From Methylovulum sp. (GTDB taxonomy: Bacteria; Pseudomonadota; Gammaproteobacteria; Methylococcales; Methylomonadaceae): a stretch of DNA of 6,915 nt. The notes under the pieces were generated by a model, which ran no database searches, was not told where the DNA came from, and saw only the letters and a list, made by a program, of their open reading frames with translations. Of this stretch, positions 4,947 to 6,915 are shown in pieces. Made by a program: the position numbers and the translations under genes. Every line of letters starts with the position of its first letter. The stretch's first letter is position 1. The stretch is taken from NCBI GenBank assembly GCA_016919605.1, contig JACXTQ010000274.1, forward strand, positions 1-6,915, written 5' to 3'.

Positions 4947-6497
4947 TCACCTTACTTCGACTTCACTAATCCGCGCCGCCAATGCTGTCAATTCCGCCAC
5001 ATCAGGATAACCGTCTTGCTCGGCACGTCGGATAGTCTCACTAAAATCCCATCCTGGCGAGCGTATACCTTGTTGTAATAGGCTTTCGATTTGCCGCTTT
5101 GCCTCTTCCCGCCATTCTGGGAAATGCGCCAGACGGTAAAACCAACACTCTAATAGTAAGTTTTGTTGATCGCTTTGCAAAGCTGTTTCGAGATAAGGCA
5201 AGGCTTGATCTAGCCTACCTTGCGCTAACAATAAACCAGCATAGTTGCCGTTGCTATTGGCATTGTTTGCATCAAGATCAAGTGCCTTGCGGTAATAAGC
5301 CTCGGCTTGCTCGTAGTCTTTGCGGATGTTATGTAAAAAAAGTGCATAATTTCCCATCAATTCCGCACTATCAGGCAACAATTTCAAGCCCTCCTCATAT
5401 AATTGCTGTTTCCGTTCAGGATCACTTTCTTCATTAATTTTAAGCTGTATCTGCCACCAGTATGTTGGTTTTGTTTCATCAAAACCAGATAATTTCAACA
5501 AAGCTTCGTTGGTAGCTACATCATTTTCTGAATCCGCAGGACTGACTTTGGCCTTCTTCTCTGCAAATGCCAGAAATTGCGTTTTGTAACGGCCAGCTCT
5601 TTCCCGCGCAATTTTTACAATCGGACTTTTCGATAAATTTTTCAGATTAATCGGTAATGGATAATGAAAAGCCAACTCGTTAAGAGCCAGCATCAACTCA
5701 TCAAAACCTTCAATTTCCACTAAACGATCACCATCTTGGGTCAGGATATTACTGATATTGCCGTTAATCCCATCCTGAGGGCGGTAACACCAATAAATGC
5801 CCTTGCGGTTTTTAATGGCTTGCAGATACTTCATCAAGCTGCCATCGTTACCGCCATAACCGATCACCACCAAAAAGTAACGCTGTAAAATCGGCTCCAG
5901 CGTCAACTGCCAAGCTTCCGCTAAACAGTTGGTGTTGTCGATGTTATTAAAAGGATGCAGCAACAAGTCACGGTGCACTTTAATGACGGTGGGGCGCAGG
6001 GTGTGGGTATTGATGTACGGTGCTAGTGATTCATGGCCGCAAACTAAGGGGCGGGCATCGGTATAGGTTCTTAGGGCATCTTCGACCATGTGGTCAAAAT
6101 TGGTGGTAATGACAATCTTATGTTGGGTTTTGGCAAGGATTTGCGCTAAAAAGGAATAGCCGATGCTGGGTTCAGCGTCTTTCATACGCTCTTGCAGATG
6201 GCCAAAGCCCGTAGTTGGATGGTCTTTAAAGCGTTGTTCAAAGATTTGTGGATAAAATTTGGCAAGGCGACTTTCGTCCAAGCCTATTTTTTGTTGCCAT
6301 GCCGACAAACCATCACCGATATTTTTCTTTATCTCGGCATACCATTCCTTTGCCAGCTTGCCGCCTGTAGGTATGCCCGATGTGAACGAAGCCCCTGCCC
6401 CCAGTAAAAAACACACCCCGTCTTGACGATGGCGTTCTAAGTCATCAAAAACCTGAATAAGTTCGTCTTGTTTAATTTTTGTTGGTGGTTTATCCAT
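4947..6497 (-). CDS. SIR2-like domain protein with C-terminal TPR repeats (putative NADase defence effector)
   Basis: This 516-residue protein starts with a SIR2-like fold (about 25-280). FLLGAGASFTSGIP (30-43) is the NAD-binding GAG loop. TTNFD (131-135) supplies the conserved Asn133 and Asp135. KVHRD (173-177) carries the presumed catalytic His175, followed by Arg where classical sirtuins have Gly. VIGYGGND (211-218) is the second nucleotide-site motif. After a linker (about 280-370) come at least two clear TPR repeats (about 378-412 and 413-446), with weaker helices to the end. Bacterial proteins of this kind often act as NAD-depleting effectors in anti-phage systems, the TPRs sensing or assembling; that role is inferred here. 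The ATG at 6497 is the only usual start before the GAG loop, as an in-frame TAA lies upstream. No Shine-Dalgarno is seen. The middle (about 5340-5700) is markedly AT-richer than neighbouring genes. No partner gene is evident, apart from a Sel1-repeat gene upstream. Confidence 0.88.
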   Translation of the reverse strand: MDKPPTKIKQDELIQVFDDLERHRQDGVCFLLGAGASFTSGIPTGGKLAKEWYAEIKKNIGDGLSAWQQKIGLDESRLAKFYPQIFEQRFKDHPTTGFGHLQERMKDAEPSIGYSFLAQILAKTQHKIVITTNFDHMVEDALRTYTDARPLVCGHESLAPYINTHTLRPTVIKVHRDLLLHPFNNIDNTNCLAEAWQLTLEPILQRYFLVVIGYGGNDGSLMKYLQAIKNRKGIYWCYRPQDGINGNISNILTQDGDRLVEIEGFDELMLALNELAFHYPLPINLKNLSKSPIVKIARERAGRYKTQFLAFAEKKAKVSPADSENDVATNEALLKLSGFDETKPTYWWQIQLKINEESDPERKQQLYEEGLKLLPDSAELMGNYALFLHNIRKDYEQAEAYYRKALDLDANNANSNGNYAGLLLAQGRLDQALPYLETALQSDQQNLLLECWFYRLAHFPEWREEAKRQIESLLQQGIRSPGWDFSETIRRAEQDGYPDVAELTALAARISEVEVR

Positions 6498-6503
6498 AGG
6501 GAA

Positions 6504-6509
6504 AGTATA
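6504..6509 (-). promoter_or_regulatory. -10 element placed for a leaderless SIR2-TPR transcript
   Basis: TATACT on the minus strand ends exactly six bases before the A of the ATG at 6497, so transcription would begin at or next to the start codon. The intervening TTCCCT has no Shine-Dalgarno character. The -35 position (6532-6527, ATGGCG) matches the consensus poorly. Confidence 0.35.
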
Positions 6510-6533
6510 AAGAAGGGGAAGGTCGCCGCCATC

Positions 6534-6561
6534 CCGTTAAATGCTTTTATTAACTTAACGG
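6534..6561. repeat. Inverted repeat upstream of the SIR2-TPR gene
   Basis: CCGTTAA (6534-6540) and TTAACGG (6555-6561) are perfect 7-bp arms separated by 14 bases. They lie just upstream of the expected -35 region of the SIR2-TPR gene, where a regulator could bind. They could also form a weak hairpin in the 3' region of the Sel1 transcript, but no T-run follows. Confidence 0.4.
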
Positions 6562-6628
6562 CAGAAAGGTTAAGGCACGGACGATCAAGTTTCAAGCCAG
6601 CCATGCGTGATGGTTTGGCTAGTTGCGC

Positions 6629-6915
6629 TTACCTAGACTCGGTAATAATCCGCCCCGCCTCTTCCTGCAAAACAGCGATTTCTTCGGGTTTCAGGCGGGT
6701 TTCGACTTGGTCGCGGCCAATCGCGGCTTCCATAGAGCCTTGTCCGGCGGCAAGGGTAAACCACAGGTAGGCGCGTTTGGGGTCGTTTTCGACACCTGAT
6801 TTAAAGCGGTAAATATTGCCCAATTCGTATTGGGCTTTGACATAGCCCGCCCGCGCGGCTTTTTCGATCCAATTAATGGCTTCCTTGTAGTTTTGCAACA
6901 CACCAATGCCTTTAA
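6629..6915 (-). CDS. Sel1-repeat (SLR) protein, C-terminal part, cut by right edge
   Basis: Ninety-four codons are readable before the TAA at 6631-6629, and the frame stays open to the window edge. The GTG at 6901 lies inside a repeat and is not a convincing start, so the true start is outside. The sequence shows one clear Sel1-like repeat (YKEAINWIEKAARAGYVKAQ, then YELGNIY) and the next (GVENDPKRAYLWFTLAAGQG), followed by a helical tail with KPEEIAVLQEEAGRII. SLR proteins are helical solenoid adaptors, often exported or linked to signalling and surface processes. The gene is 131 bases upstream of the SIR2-TPR gene on the same strand. No specific function can be read from this fragment. Confidence 0.82.
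   Translation of the reverse strand, partial: KGIGVLQNYKEAINWIEKAARAGYVKAQYELGNIYRFKSGVENDPKRAYLWFTLAAGQGSMEAAIGRDQVETRLKPEEIAVLQEEAGRIITESR

Noticed and set aside
6596..6619. Hairpin after the Sel1 stop codon as a terminator
   Set aside because: The stem (GCCA/TGGC with CCAT/ATGG) is interrupted by unpaired bases, and no T-run follows on the minus strand.
6468..6770. Plus-strand 100-residue open frame across the SIR2/Sel1 gap
   Set aside because: It overlaps the starts and ends of two convincing minus-strand genes, has no motif, and reads as a mixture of antisense and intergenic sequence.

Overview
The window looks like a piece of a gammaproteobacterial chromosome. SurE, Pcm and DctA all read like close relatives of the Escherichia coli proteins, while a PEP-CTERM secreted protein points to an environmental exosortase-bearing lineage. 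A methanotroph-like (Methylococcales) host is my best guess, by inference only. Base composition is uneven: AT-rich in the left intergenic region and in the middle of the SIR2 gene, GC-rich over surE, pcm and dctA.

Left part (1-1607). A small membrane-protein gene runs off the left edge on the minus strand. An intergenic region of about 690 bases follows. It holds a 30-base direct repeat present twice, plus a degenerate third copy; a full match to the IHF consensus; and a sigma-54 type -24/-12 promoter just upstream of a secreted PEP-CTERM protein. That protein has a single cysteine and a glutamine-containing block resembling the Cys/Gln signature of thioester domains. A near-perfect 18-bp bidirectional terminator closes the gene.

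Centre (1616-4897). A minus-strand Smr-domain nuclease-like gene is divergent from the housekeeping pair surE-pcm, whose genes overlap by ATGA with a strong Shine-Dalgarno for pcm. The C4-dicarboxylate symporter gene dctA converges on pcm, and both genes stop within the same CTAG palindrome, leaving no room for a terminator. The nlpD and rpoS genes that follow pcm in E. coli are absent here. A four-tract G-quadruplex motif lies across the dctA start codon on the template strand.

Right part (4947-6915). A 516-residue SIR2-like plus TPR protein is upstream of dctA on the same strand. It has the NAD-binding and catalytic motifs of bacterial SIR2-like NADases, so it is a plausible single-gene anti-phage or stress effector. 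It has no Shine-Dalgarno, and a -10-like hexamer lies exactly six bases before its ATG, suggesting a leaderless message. Upstream again, the C-terminal end of a Sel1-repeat protein enters from the right edge.

The most notable items are the PEP-CTERM gene with its apparent sigma-54 control region and thioester-like signature, and the SIR2-TPR gene. No CRISPR array, tRNA, rRNA or transposase was seen.
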